Source: Haliotis asinina (lineage: Eukaryota > Mollusca > Gastropoda > Lepetellida > Haliotidae). Taken from it: a DNA stretch of 64,000 nt. The DNA lies in assembly GCF_037392515.1 (NCBI RefSeq), contig NC_090291.1, forward strand, positions 43,827,001 to 43,891,000, written 5' to 3'. Positions 1-12,900 of the stretch are shown here, one piece after another. Under the pieces are notes generated by a model, which saw only the letters and a list, made by a program, of their open reading frames with translations, was not told the origin of the DNA and searched no databases. The first letter of the stretch is position 1, and each line of letters starts with the position of its first letter. Position numbers and translations under genes: made by a program.

Positions 1-977
1 ATAACAATGGAAAATGTTCAAACCCGAGTAGGATTTTCTTTGTGGTGGATTAGTATCTCTGTGGCACATCCCTCTGTGGCTTGTGAGATATTAATTGATC
101 TAGATGCTTTTTTTCCGCTGTGGCCTATGGTCGTTTTGTGTGTCCCCGAGTGTCTGAAGTATTCTCGGAATTCCTCACATTTGGATACAGCTGGCGTCAC
201 TGATGAAAATGCTTCAAATCCCATCAGAACACGTGATACTGGTATAAAGGCAGGTCCGATGAACGCACGAAACTACTTCAGTGCATCAATGGCGGCCCAG
301 TACACTCTGGATAATCTCAACCCTTGTAACTTTCTCCAAAGTGAAACAGGCAAGCAAAAGAGATTACCACTATACTATCAGGAACGATTTAACAAGCAAT
401 TAATCATAGCCCGTTAACACCTAATTAATTAAGCACTAATAAATCTGACCCATTCACGCCTCTTTAATTAAAGCTATTCATTTTCCCACCGTGAAATTAG
501 AGATGTGTGACAGTTTCAAGTACTACAGAGCAAAGTTACCCATCGTTATACGCATATACAGAAAAGTACAATATTCACAATGATAAAAACAAAGGTGTTT
601 CTTCAACAATCCCTGTGATTATTATTTAAAAGGTTGAAATAAATAAATTTTGGTTGTTATACTTGCTGTTAATTTGAAACGTGTGTGTGTGTGTTTATGT
701 GCACATTTTTTTTCATTTCAAAAATAGATTGTAAACGCGTCATATACGGTGATAGTATTAAATACATTTACGTAAAAAGTCACTCTACTGAGATTTCATC
801 ACAAGATCGAGAACACTCTATCCAAAAGTCTGGATTTCGCCGGCGGTTAACCGCTGGGGTTTTCTGTGCACTCCGCATTGCGTCTCTCAGTCCCAGCTTT
901 TAAACTTTTATTTTTATGCGGAACTATTATATGTAGGGGAGGTCACTCTAAATAATTTACTATTGTGAGGAGTAATA
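1..977. other. Sequence upstream of the SMIM13-like gene
   Basis: No gene is supported here. A 136-codon open frame at 7-417 has no recognisable domain and no splice partner. A short GT run lies at 679-694. The more GC-rich stretch at about 835-905, just before the SMIM13-like start codon, may be promoter or 5' UTR, but no TATA box is seen. Confidence 0.4.
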
Positions 978-1838
978 ATGGATCTCATCATCCCAGTGTT
1001 TACATTTATTGCATCGTTGATGTTTGTTATTCTTTTCATAGGTCTAGGTAATGTTTAGATTCTGATATCATCATCTTAATGTTATGGATCCCTGCATTCG
1101 AATGTTTCCCTGATCAGGATTGTTCAGACGTCGAAAAAGGCGATAATTAACTTGATCACCCTCACGGATCGGCTTCTTGAAATATTGCATGAAAGACAAA
1201 ATCGTATGTTAATGACTGATGAATGAATGTGCGCATACATGCATCCTGACAAATGCATATAACAGTTTGCACAAAAGGGTTTGAAGAAAACTGAAGTTTA
1301 GAGTTTGGACATTTTACCCAGAAAAAGCCCGAAATTCATTTTAGCTTTAATCAGTGGATCACCCTTAAAAGGAAATATGTGTAGCAACACTTTTCTATTG
1401 ACTTTACGGGAAGCTAATGCATAAAAAGCACCTTGCAATGACAGCAGGTGTCAATTAATCGTTGTCGTGAAGCAAAGAACTCCCTCTGATGGTTTGTACT
1501 ACATATGACCAACCTTGTGTGTATCAACTGCTTGTCCTTTGGACAATGATGTAGCCTAGTGGTTGAAGCATTTGCTCGTCACACTGAAGACCCAGGTTCT
1601 ATTCCCCATTTGGATACAATGTGTTATTGTTATAACCATGATCAAGTTTCTCAAACAATAATTTGCTGTTCGTGTTGAATATATATTTTCTTTCTTTCTT
1701 TTCTCAGGATGGTACATTGTATGGAAGCTGTTCCTAAGTAAGTTCAAGTTTGTACGGGAATTGCTTGGACAGAATGGCTCAGAATCAGCTGATGATCAAA
1801 CTGCTCAACGTCAAAGGGTGAAAAAGAGGCGGGATTAG
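978..1838 (+). CDS. SMIM13: Small integral membrane protein 13 (SMIM13) homologue, two exons
   Basis: Exons 978-1047 and 1708-1838 join in phase 1 (donor G|GTAATG, acceptor TTCTCAG|GA) to give 66 residues ending in TAG. Residues about 4-27 are a single hydrophobic membrane segment. It is followed by WYIVWKLFLSKFKFVRELLG, which nearly matches the WYFVWHLFLSKFKFLRELVG that I recall from vertebrate SMIM13. The tail is short, polar and ends in a basic cluster (KKRRD). Human SMIM13 is about 91 residues, so this copy has a shorter cytosolic tail. The family is a one-pass membrane protein of unknown function, so no role is claimed. The start is the only ATG that precedes the hydrophobic segment in frame. 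Identity rests on remembered family sequence, and the conserved block makes it fairly secure. Confidence 0.88.
1048..1707 (+). other. Intron of the SMIM13-like gene
   Basis: A 660-bp intron with a GTAATG donor and a pyrimidine-rich TTTCTTTCTTTTCTCAG acceptor. It contains a truncated SINE-A head at about 1549-1624 and nothing else that I recognise. Confidence 0.8.
1549..1624 (+). repeat. SINE-A, 5' part only
   Basis: The tRNA-like head (GTAGCCTAGTGGTTGAAGC, then GGTTCTATTCCCC as B box) matches the intact copy at 17054-17220 but stops after the sequence corresponding to its first half. It lies in the SMIM13-like intron. Confidence 0.75.
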
Positions 1839-2539
1839 AAAATATGGACTAGATTTACAATTTTTCATTTTTTTTTATCAGAGAGCTGTTTCATTATACT
1901 CATTCAAAATGTGAAAATGTGTTCATTTTCTTACCAGTGATGTTATGCCGAATTCACTGATGATGTGTGACCTAGTTGATGAGTGATAGGCAATGAGCTC
2001 GAGGACACTGACAAGGATGTCCTGTGATTGACAGCAATGAACAAGATCCCCTTGAAAACTCAGGCACGACTCTTAACTTTATGATATTTTTTATATAATG
2101 TCCTACATTGTCGGGCATGATCATAGTGCTGAATGAAGGATCATTAAGATAAAGGATTATTGTCAATGAATATTAGTTTGATTATGGCAAGATGACGTTA
2201 TTGACATTTTAACTGACTCTGAAGAAAACGTGCAGAGTGAAAAGTTGACTTTTCTAACTGCTGATACCTGAAGATTAGACTTGCGTTTGTTCTCTGCCAT
2301 TTGCACTGGATTGGATAGGCTTCAGCCATGAAATGAGATACCGGAGTATGAATTGATACAATATTCCATCGCTCCGTGCAACTACCCTGGTATGATATAT
2401 TCTGAAGATGCAGGAAACACACAAATCTGTGACAAATGGAATATGGCAGTGATAATGATAGATCAATGATAAAATGGTTACAAATATGATGATGAATATG
2501 GATGTTAAACAATACTGTATGGATATTTCTATCATGACT

Positions 2540-2735
2540 GTGAGGTGTCTGAAGGATGGTAGAGAATCCCAAATATGGCAGACAATTCCAAGGATGGTGG
2601 GGAATGCCATTGACAGTAGAGAGTTCCTAGGATGGTAACAGGTTCCCAAAATGGTACAAGTTCCATGGATGGTAAAGGATGGTAAAAGGATTATTGGATG
2701 GTAAAGAGTTCAAGGATGGTAAAGGAGAGCAGAAG
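2540..2735 (+). repeat. Degenerate GGATGGTAA-rich tandem repeat
   Basis: Variants of (A)GGATGGTAAAGAGTTC recur about eight times with irregular spacing of roughly 15-40 bp. It is too diverged for a clear unit length. Open frames crossing it on the minus strand are considered spurious. Confidence 0.6.
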
Positions 2736-4120
2736 AAACCACAGGAATATTTCAAGCAGCTTCCTTAATGACCGAACATTAATCTGATTTCATGACTGGA
2801 AAAATATTGCTCAAGTATTTGCAACATCAGTCAGCATGATCAGGATGATATCATTCTGAATAATGTTGCACTTTGAATGCAAACACACTGTGAATATATG
2901 CTTATTGTTTAAATAGTGAGTGATGGAGACTATTTCAGGTGTTTTACTAATCAAAAATAAATCAGATGTTGCATTTAACCCACATTACAATTCTGGTCAG
3001 GAACAAAGTGCGAGTGTCAACATGGTCAGTGGTAGATTTTCTATTGAAGTATGCTTGGTGATATGATGTTATCAATAAATGTTTTGGCAGATGAGTGAAG
3101 CATACCAGGTGTTAGCTGCATGGAAACCCTGTGTTCAAAGCTTTTATTTATCATGATTATGGGTGAAATATTGCCGTTAAATTTCAACTCCCTCACATTC
3201 ACTCATGGCTTTTACCCCCATAATTAAACCTGATAGTTCCCAGGACTCAAAATAAATCGAACCTTGCAAACCTCTGCATATATATGTACTACTCAAAAGG
3301 ACGATCTGTTTGTTTGCCATTTTAGAAGTTGAAGAATAATAGAAACAGTAACAACAATAGTAACAACTTCTTTATTTCTATCATGCAACATTTCAGTATA
3401 ACTTCTTATGGCATTATCGAGCAAGAGTGAGCTACCAGAGCGTGAACTGATACAATGCTTGATAACGGTGTAAGAAGCCATATTGAAACATCGCATCAGC
3501 TGAAAGACACTTTCACTGGAAGGTTCTCATTCCTGTGTTTTGAAGGTAAATACATGTAAGTAATGCTGACTCACCTTGGACAATATAACTCTAACTTACA
3601 TCATAATGATCATCTTGCACAGGTCTGTGCCCTTTTGAAAACATATAGGTTGTGCTTGTGCAACATGTGATTTTATGGCAATTTTAATCTCTGGCTTTAA
3701 TGAAAGAATATACACCAGATTAAGTAAGTGACGGTGGTGATGCTATTTTTTTATCATGGTACTAATCTCTCATCATCAGATTTTTAAAATGTAATTTTTT
3801 TAATTAGATCTAGCAACTGCAATTTGCAAAAGAGTCCCAATCTACAAAGCATCCGTGTGTGCTTTATCATTGACTGTAATGATGTAGTGCTACAAATGCT
3901 TTGTGGATTGGAGCCCTGAATATTATTCTTCCTGCTGCTATGCTAAAATAGAGACTTCATTGCAATACAAGTGTGTGGTTGATATACATACATATGCATA
4001 AAATTATTCAAATCCAAACTGTCACATCTTACCTCCATTGTCATTGTTAATGACACATGCTGTAAACAAATAGTAAATCATCTTTGATTTCTCATGACTG
4101 TTCATTTATTCCAAGTCACA

Positions 4121-4240
4121 GGCAGTGTGGTAGCTCAGTGGTTTAAGTGTTAGTTCATCATGGCCATGGCGCAGGTTTCATTCAATGTGTGGGTACAATG
4201 TGTTGAGCTCATTTTTCATGTTTCCCATCATATTGATGTA
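4121..4240 (+). repeat. SINE-A, diverged copy
   Basis: GTGTGGTAGCTCAGTGGTTTAAG followed by a decayed B-box region and GGGTACAATGTG. The 3' tail is missing or unrecognisable, so this is probably an old copy. Confidence 0.65.
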
Positions 4241-4824
4241 GCTGACATATTGGTAAGCATGTTTTAAGTGGATTTTTAAACAATTTCTTTGTGTCTTCCT
4301 GGAATATTTAAGACAGTTGTGCCTGGAATAGTTTTTGTGATGAAATTTCTGTTTCACGACTTTGAAACAGGATATGATTCTGATAATTATTAAGAAACTA
4401 GAAATTTGAACACAAGAGATATGATCATGATAAACATATTTTTTCTAAAAAATTGGGAATTTGAACACATAAACATTTTTCAGGTTTGAAAGATATTGTC
4501 TCTGTTGTATATTTCTCATTAGTCCTCAGTTGCAGTCAAATCAGTTCTCACTAACACAATTAAGTCAACCTTTTCTTAAATGCATGGCCATTAGTAGAAA
4601 CACTTATCACACATAATCACCACTATCAATTCCTCGCAAAGATACAAATGTGTAGAGAGCATTCCCCATTGATACATGCCTGGACTACTGTTGGTTTAAA
4701 CTCCCATGTGGCATTAAGGATATTTTGCAGGGCAGTATTACGTATACACAATGCCATTAAGAAAGTGCTCAAATGTAACACGTCATATTTGCCTCTCTCA
4801 GTAAAGAAATTCATTCTATTCATA

Positions 4825-4987
4825 GTGGCAGTGGTATAGCCAAGTGGTTAAAGCATTTGCTCATCTTGCCAAAGACCCGGGTTCTATTCTCCACATGGGT
4901 ATAAAGTAATTCTGGTGTTCCCAGAAGTGATCAATATTGCTAGAATATTTCTGAAAGCAGCGTAAACCTAAACTCTGTCACTCACCC
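4825..4987 (+). repeat. SINE-A, nearly full length
   Basis: Head GTGGTATAGCCAAGTGGTTA, B box GGTTCTATTC, body TTCTGGTGTTCCCAG and tail CAATATTGCTAGAATATT...CTGTCACTCACC are all in the order seen at 17054-17220. Confidence 0.8.
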
Positions 4988-5560
4988 CGTCTGACATATT
5001 CCTTTGAAATGTCAAGCAGTAAGCAATTTATTGGAAAATATTATCAGAAACATCAGAAGCTGGATGTTGAAAATTGTTTGTATATGGCTTTGATAAAGAT
5101 TGTAATGTTCAGGTCACAATGCAGTCATACTGTGTGTTTCATGTATGTCCTTATGTGAAATATTTTTCTGCAGTTTACATGAAATGACTTCTTCCCTACT
5201 GGCATTTTGAATTGTGTGTGTCTGGATAGAGTGGCGTCAGGGACCATATTGATGAAATGAATGTAAAAATACATGTATGCATGATTTATGTAATAAAAAC
5301 ATTTTATTTTTGCTGGTGTTAAGTGTTTTGTTTTCACATCACAAGCTAGTCTTTTCGCTTATAATGTTAAGTGAATTTAAAAACAATCAGTATTTCATTG
5401 TAGTGGCTATTTATTATGCTAAATCAGGGATAATTGATATATAGTCTCCCTGGTTAAATGATGAGAAACATTTGTAATAGCAACTATTGATTTAAATAAG
5501 TTAAATGATGAGGAAACATGCAGCATGCAGTTCCTAATAGTAACTGTTCATTAAATAAGA

Positions 5561-5807
5561 GTGAGTGAGTTTAGTTTTACACCGCAATCAGCAATATTTC
5601 ATCTATATGGCGGCAGTCTGTAAATAATCGAGTCTGGACCAGACAATCCAGTGATCAACAACAGGAGCATCAATCTGCGCAATTGGGTACATGTGTCAAC
5701 CAAGTCAGCGAGCCTGACCACCTGATCCCGTTAGTCGCCTCTTACGACAAACACAGTCGCCTTTTATGCAAACATGGGTTGCTGAAGGCCTATTGTACCC
5801 CGGGACC
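5561..5807 (-). repeat. SINE-B, near-complete, with 15-bp target-site duplication
   Basis: The plus strand reads GTGAGTGAGTTTAGTTTTAC first, so the element's (ACTC)n tail end lies at 5561 and the element runs on the minus strand. It is bounded by a perfect 15-bp direct repeat, GTTCATTAAATAAGA, at 5546-5560 and 5808-5822. Such a duplication is expected of LINE-mediated insertion. The perfect duplication suggests that this is one of the younger copies in the window. Confidence 0.9.
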
Positions 5808-5862
5808 GTTCATTAAATAAGAAAGGTATAATGGACATACGATATTACTGTCGTTAAAAGCT

Positions 5863-5895
5863 TGAATGAATGAATGAATGAATGAATGAATGAAT
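5863..5895 (+). repeat. (GAAT)n microsatellite
   Basis: Eight or so uninterrupted GAAT units. Confidence 0.9.
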
Positions 5896-6400
5896 CGTCT
5901 TTCATTCGAACTTTATGCTTCGATCACTCAGAGCCAGAGGCGAACATGAAATTGCTTCTTTTTTTTCATTATCAGCAGACCATAGGTGTACTTATCATTG
6001 ATATCGTACTGGACAAGAACAAAAACAATAACGAAGAAAAACAACATGATTTGTAAATTTGAAAGTAAAACAATCAAGTGTTACAAACGTGTATTAATCT
6101 GAGCATCATTCAAGCTCCGACACACGCACACTGTTAGCGAGTAATTGTCTCCCATGACTGTTATTTGTTTATAGACGGCGTTGAGATAATCACCGAAGCA
6201 CATGGTTCATGCTCTCAACAGCGACGTTGAGTTCCCTGCGATGTCCTGTTGATATTGCAACACATCGCAACATGCGTTGGAATGGAGCTTAAACAAGTTG
6301 CTAAAAATAGATCAATACAACTTGCGAACGTTCTCGACGACAGGCAGTAAAAACACGTCAGTTCTTCTGTATTGCACAACTATTGCTCAGGTTAGCTGCA

Positions 6401-6408
6401 TATAAAAG
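6401..6408 (+). promoter_or_regulatory. TATA box of the CHORD-like gene
   Basis: TATAAAAG lies 366 bp before the start codon of the next gene, and a start site about 30 bp downstream would give a 5' UTR of roughly 335 bp. The position relative to the gene supports it, but no initiator or transcript evidence is available. Confidence 0.55.
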
Positions 6409-6766
6409 GGAAACGGGAAGCTGTCTGATCAAAGCCCGTCAGCCACAAGCAGTGACATTTGTTTTGACACGAGCATCGTTTATGATATTGCAAATCGGCA
6501 ACCGTGAGGTGCATTTGACTGATTGAGCTGGTCTCCTGTTCTCCAATACTTTTTGGACGGCAGATCTAGTTACTATTATATGATTTCTTTTAACTAATGT
6601 TGCATTAGATAATATTTAGAATTGTTTTCTAATCGTTAGCTATGACCAAAAACTGAAAATGTTTTAAGTAATATTTGATTATTCGTCTAAATGTAAGCGT
6701 TTTGAAAACTGTAATCCTTTGAAAACGAGTAATTATAGTAAGTGAAAGTAGACTAATCACTCGAGG

Positions 6767-6908
6767 ATGCCGAGTTGCATATATCACAGTGATAAGGTCA
6801 AATTTGAGAATGCGAGGAAAGATCTGCAGAAACTTCAGATCTTACCCAAGAAATATGGACCTCGACTGGCAATGGCTGTGTGCTCCTGTCGAAAGAATGC
6901 CAAGAAAG
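6767..6908 (+). CDS. CHORD-like gene, exon 1
   Basis: The ATG opens 47 codons and one base, ending AAAG|GTGAGT. It contains CxC and a basic end (CSCRKNAKK). No earlier in-frame ATG is found in the region after the TATA box. Confidence 0.8.
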
Positions 6909-9900
6909 GTGAGTTCAGAGTTGGTCGTCAAACGTTGATTGATTGTAATGCATTCTCCGTAATAAATTATTGACAAATGTGGGTGTTTACTAAAACCAGA
7001 GATTAGGTAATATGATCTGTTATATGGTCTCTGCCGAAACAATATGCAATAGAAATGTTTTTAGTTAAAGCATTCTTGAACAAACCATCTTTTTTCATTT
7101 TGATGATCTTCATTCTTTGCATGTGAGTACACTCACCTATAGAGATTGCTTACACACTGGCCACACACGGGGCATCGTGTTAAAAATGCTGGGTTATCTA
7201 ATACATTTCTGCTGGCAGCCTAGAAATCTGATAACATAGGAAAGATCACACTCTAAAGGTTTTTAAATTCAAAGACTCGATGGGCCTAATTGTTGAATTC
7301 ATTCTTAGCTTCATAACAGTGTACACATGATTCTATGCAGTGAACATGAAGATGTTATCCCTGAAGATGTTATCCCTGAAGTTGTTATCCCTGAAGTTGT
7401 TATCCATAACGTCACATGCTTCCTTATTGACTTCCCAATTTCTAGAAGACTGATAGAAATCATTTGATGGTGTGTGAGCATTTTATTTAAGGAACTATGT
7501 GGTTCTCTATTGTTACAATGAGATTGGACTTTTTTACCAACCATGCTTGTCATAGAAGGTGATTCTGCTTGTCATATGAAGCAATTTATGAGATCGGGTG
7601 GTCATTCTTGCTGACTTAGTTGACACATGTCATCGGTTCCCAGTTGCGCAGATCGATGCTCATGTTGTTGATCACTGGATTGTCTGGTCCAGACTCGATT
7701 ATTTACAGACCACCGCTATATAGCTGGAATATTGCTGAGTGCGGCATAAAACTAAACTCACCCGTCAACACATAAGATCTCCTTTGACATTGATAATGAT
7801 TTGTATGTTTGTGAAATATAAACTTAGGTTCTTATGGTTTAATGAGGATCTGTTTGTGAGTGATTTAGTTTAGAGTTTTACGCCACACACAGCAGTATTC
7901 CAGTTATGTGGCGGCTGCCTGTACATAATCGAGTCTGGACCAGACAATCCAGTTGCCATGACCATCAATCTACACAAATCTTCATTAGCTTTCAATGAAA
8001 AATGTACATCTCAAACATGGTACTGCCATTAGACTTGCAGTGCAGAGATATCATAGTATTGTGACATGATCAAAACTTTATGACATCAATCACTTGTGAT
8101 GGCATCAGGATTTTTATATCCCAGCTTTGTCATTTCATATAGCTGATGTTGTCAGGGCATTGTACAAAATCTACTGTCAAAATAATATATCCTTGGAGAT
8201 TTCGTTTGATTTCACACAAACAATATCTCCAACAGAACACTGTTCTGGATGATAAATATGAAATCGGTATGTTTTATATATGTTTACAGGTGATTATGAT
8301 GTGGACAGCATTGAAGTAACAAATGAAGATTTTAACAGATTATACTTGGAATTAGAACTCCCTAAGTGGGATACTTACCCCCAAACTAAAGACTTCGTTA
8401 ATGAAGTACAAGCTATTAGCTTGTGTAACCCAAGTGTGAAGAAGTTGCTCTATGTTCTAGCACGGGCTTTAGATAAAAATTATACTTTCCTTGAGCAAGA
8501 AATGAGATTGATACCAATCAACATCAAACAACAGAAAACATCTCCCTCAGCTATTCCTCACATCATCAGGAAAAGAAAAAAGTCATGTTCCATCAAGACT
8601 GACATCATCCTTCCACTGTTTGGAGGGAATAGCAAATCCCTTGAAACAACTACTGGCAAAGGTTTTTGTGACATAAATAGGAAGTTTGACTGTGTGGTTC
8701 AGTTTGATGGAGAGAAGACAAAGGCATTTATGGACAAAGAGAAACAGAAGACAGTAGTGACTGTTTGGTGCAAGTCACGGGAAAGTCTCACAGACATCAC
8801 TCTGTGTTTGACAGCAGCTGCTGAGAAGATTCAGTCTGAGGCTTCCCGAAGACATCAACGGGAAAAAGAAAGAAGGGTATTTAGATATTTCTATTTATTG
8901 TCAACAGTCGTAGGGGAGTTGGGTAGCCTAGTGGTTAAGGCATTTGTTAGTCATTCTGAAGATCAAGGTTCAAATTCCCTCATGAGTAATATTCATGACA
9001 CCAATTTCTGGTGACCCCTACCATGATATTACTTGAATAATGCCCAAAGTGACATAAAAGTAAACTCACTCGCTGTTTCTTGGTGTTGGCATTATAAATT
9101 TTCTGGTATGTCTACTCACACCATCTAATTTCTGTTGTATTTTAAGTATTCTTGAATGTCATTGTGCATATGGTTACCTAGTAGAGTTTGCACTTACAGA
9201 TTTAAACAGCATTAACTAAAGACTACCAAGAGAGGTGACAGTATCATGATATTGGTGAACCAATGCCTCAGTGCATTGTGGGGTTTCATGCAATGATATG
9301 AATACCGATGCATGTTTTTCTGTATCGATACAAGACAAAACAACAATATGTGCACCAATATTATACAAAATGCATTATTTTCTGTATCATTACAACACAA
9401 TACAACAATAGGATGTGAAATACATTATTATTTGTATCCACACAAAAGGCACAAGGCAAGTGACTTCAAGAAAGTTACACTTGTACTGACTAATTTTACA
9501 CTTGCCCTGATTTTATGACACAATGTTTAATGTTAATGTTTACTGTACTATTTATCAAAGAGTGATAGATTTCGAAGAACAATGGTTCTAAATTATTATT
9601 ATTGAGAAATGTAATAACTGCATTACACGCAGATATGAAATGAAATCCAAGATTATTTGCAGTTTGAAACCATAAGTGGAAATTATCTAGTAGCCCATGG
9701 ACAAGTAAGATACCATTATTTGATGGCCCGAAATGAAAATTGACTTGTCCCAGGCATCCGGCAATGGAATTTTTGAAGCCCTGATACAGGATAATACAAT
9801 GTGTGGAGTGATACAATACACAATGCATTCTGTATTGTATCGATACAAGGCAATGTGATGTGTGCAATAATATGGTCCACTTGGCATTTTTTTGTCTTGT

Positions 9901-12900
9901 ATCAAGACACGACAAAACACTTCCTTAAATACTTACAACTTACTAATGATTCTTCCCATCTCATATTTTATCCAAGAGAAATATCACACAATGACTTGTT
10001 ATCAGTGTTTCTAGTTTACTACAAAAACATGCCACAAACTTGTCTACAGCTGGCTTTTTCTTTGAAATATGTGCTGAAATGTTTCAGTCGTTGTATCTGT
10101 GTATCATAATGATCTTGGTGATGCACAGTTCGTCATGTCCTGTTCTTGTTTTAAGGTTTCATGTTTACAAGTCATCCATGTTATATTGTTTGTTTTTGCC
10201 TTCAGGATGTAGCCAAAGCAAACTCAAGGTTCTTTAGCGAGAAATCTAGTTCTGATGTCAAAACAGCTTATAATTTCGAAATGGGTGAGTTTTCTGTAGT
10301 ACCAATCACTCCTTTAAGGGTTCAAGGATTAAGAATTAAGGTTTGACGTCGGCCATTATTGGTGAACATCATAGACATGTTTACGAGACATGGTTATACT
10401 GGATTGTTTTATTTTCTGCCTATGATTGGTAAATCTACATTGCTTATTTTTTTATATATAAAATCTGGTTAACAGAAGGATGCAGAAATTAGAATAACAT
10501 CCTTCTCAGGATCACAGAGTGTCTGTCTCATGAAAGAATTTTGAATGCCTACCAAGGTTTGGGACAGTTAAATGTTTATTTTGTTTTCTAATGATGTATT
10601 CTGTTCTGCAGATCGGAAGGAGATATTGTCTTGTGACTTTGAAAAGAAAGTATTGAAAGAAGATAAACAGTACGTATTTTTATAACTTATGAACAAGTGG
10701 GTAAATGTTGTTGAACACCACAATCAGCAATATTCACGCAGTGAATGTGTGTTATCTTGACAGGAAATCTAGATGCTTACAAGCCATAGTGTTGTAGCCA
10801 ACCAAATCAGTCAATAGGGGCTGTAAGTCGCACAAGGCACTACTTCTGATACAGCTGGTTCTCAGGTCCCTTTGTGCCTACCTTGCAGTATGACAGATTT
10901 CCGGTGACATTTGAGTGAGTGAGTGAGTTTAGTTTTACACTCAGCAATATTCCAACTGTATGGAGCAGTCTGTAAATAATCGAGTCTGGACCAGACAATC
11001 CAGTGATGAACATAATGAGCATTGATCTGTGCAATTGGGAACTGATGACATGTGTCAACCAAGTCAGCGAGTCAGACCACCCGATCCCTCTAGTTGCCTC
11101 TTATGACAAGCATAGTCGCCTATTATGGCAAGCGTAGGTTGCTGAAGGCCTATTCTACCCCGGACCTTCACGGGTCCCGGAGACAAGCATATGGTCAAGA
11201 ACCAGTTCAGGTTCCAAACTGTGTGACCTCAAAATATGACTTTACTAGACCAGACCACGTATATAGCCTTGTTTTGGTGTCACACGGTTGAATTAGTTGT
11301 CTAATTTGTGGATGGTTAGGTCAGAATCTAGTTTTGGATGCATGTGTAACCTTTTCAGATTTGATTTTCATTTTTTCAGGAAGAGGTACCAACCTACTGG
11401 CAAGGAAAAGGTGGACCCCTTGATAGGCGGTCACTGCATGAATTGCCTCAAGATGTACGACTCCCTGAAGTCCAGTGATGAAACGTGTCGTTACCATGAA
11501 GGCTATATCTGTAAGTAGTGAAGAAGTTGTGACTTAGCGCTGTTGTCAGGTTGTTAGGGTGTTCATTGATCAAACCCGGGTGCTTTAAGACCCTGGTGCA
11601 CCCAAGTGAGATCAGTCCTTTAAGTTTGATAGATAGAGGAACAGAGCATTTTATATTCTTCAACTTTGGTTGGGTGGTGTTTAGAAAATAGTTTTTATGA
11701 AATGTTACCAAGAAAAGGCATTCTCATATTTGTTTTTACAGAAAGATAGAAGAACTATCTATCCACAAAATGCTTACGAAAAACATTTATTTTGCTCATA
11801 ATTTGTTTTGCAGTATTTTAGTAATATCAAGGTTGGGTTCACCAGAAAGTGGCCTCACACATTGTATCTTTTTGTGTGGAATCAAACATAGGTCTTCGGT
11901 ACGATGAGCGAACTCTTTAACCACTAGACTACCCATCTGCTTCTGCAACGTTTAAACTTGGGGACAGTTGGCCGTCTGAAGTGACATTCTGGTCATTCTC
12001 AGAGAGCAGTTGGGTGGCTTGCCATGCCAAAGACCCAGGTTTGAATCGCCACAGGGGTACAGTGTGTGAAGCCCATTTCTGTTGTTCCCCACCATGATGT
12101 TTGGTGGAATATTGCTGAAAGCAACGTGAAAGCCAAACCTAGTTAGTCAGCCAGAGAGCATTTGAAACAGAATTTACTGTTGAGAAAGTTATCTCCCTTG
12201 TGCTGTACTCAAACCATGTAACGCAGATTGTCACGGTTGTGATATGAGCAAAATAAAGAAATAACATTAGATATATTTTGAAAATATTTTGGACATTGAT
12301 GTTTTTAAAAATATGAAACTGATATCACTGATGCACAAATTATGAGATCATAATCAATCATCAGATCCAGGATTCATTCATTTTTGTGAAAATGTCCTCC
12401 TCTTTATTGCTTGGTCTCACATTTTGGTAAACCGTTACTATTCCTGGAACCAGTCCCGTTATTCTTGTGATTGCAAATAACCTGCCCTTTGTTTTTTCAC
12501 ATTTTACCAATCGGCGATAAGTAGACTTATGTGTAGGGTTAAGGAAGGTAACTTATATCACCGAGAAACACCAAAACCACTGCCGCTGTTTATGGACATG
12601 AACAAACACTGCCCATCAAAAAGAATTTTTAGTCCTTTATTTCAAGTGTCAGTCAGTTTTCCCATATTGCAGCCCCCAAAGATTGACCAAAACCAGCGAG
12701 ACTGCCCACCATGTTGTTTATATCACCATTCAACATTCAGGCTGGTTTGTAGCTCTCATTTTGATTGGTATGCTAGATCTGGCAGCACGGCCAATCAAAT
12801 GTTGAGTTTGTAAGGACCCCAGGAATGGATCCAGGGGTTTACTGAAATGAGCAGTCTGGAGATACAGAGGATCTTTCACTTCTGAACTAATTTACTAGTC

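Larger units (their letters stand above)
1839..6400. other. 3' UTR and/or intergenic DNA between the SMIM13-like and CHORD-like genes
   Basis: No coding exon is supported. Possible poly(A) signals for the upstream gene are AATAAA at 2956-2961, 3074-3079 and 5292-5297. The last is followed by the best GT-rich downstream element, which would imply a 3' UTR of about 3.4 kb. Repeats inside are listed separately (2540-2735, SINEs at 4121, 4825 and 5561, and a GAAT run at 5863). Confidence 0.5.
6909..8289 (+). other. CHORD-like gene, intron 1
   Basis: It holds a four-unit 15-bp repeat (7342-7396) and two SINE-B pieces (7530-7764 and 7860-7975). The acceptor is TTTACAG|GT. Confidence 0.75.
8877..10205 (+). 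other. CHORD-like gene, intron 2
   Basis: It carries a SINE-A (8913-9074) and two low-complexity patches rich in GTATCGATAC/ACAATACAAC (about 9255-9430 and 9780-9920). Several short open frames on both strands arise from these patches. Confidence 0.7.

Noticed and set aside
7-417. 136-codon open frame at the window start
   Set aside because: No domain, no splice partner, unremarkable composition; a matching open frame exists on the other strand over part of it.
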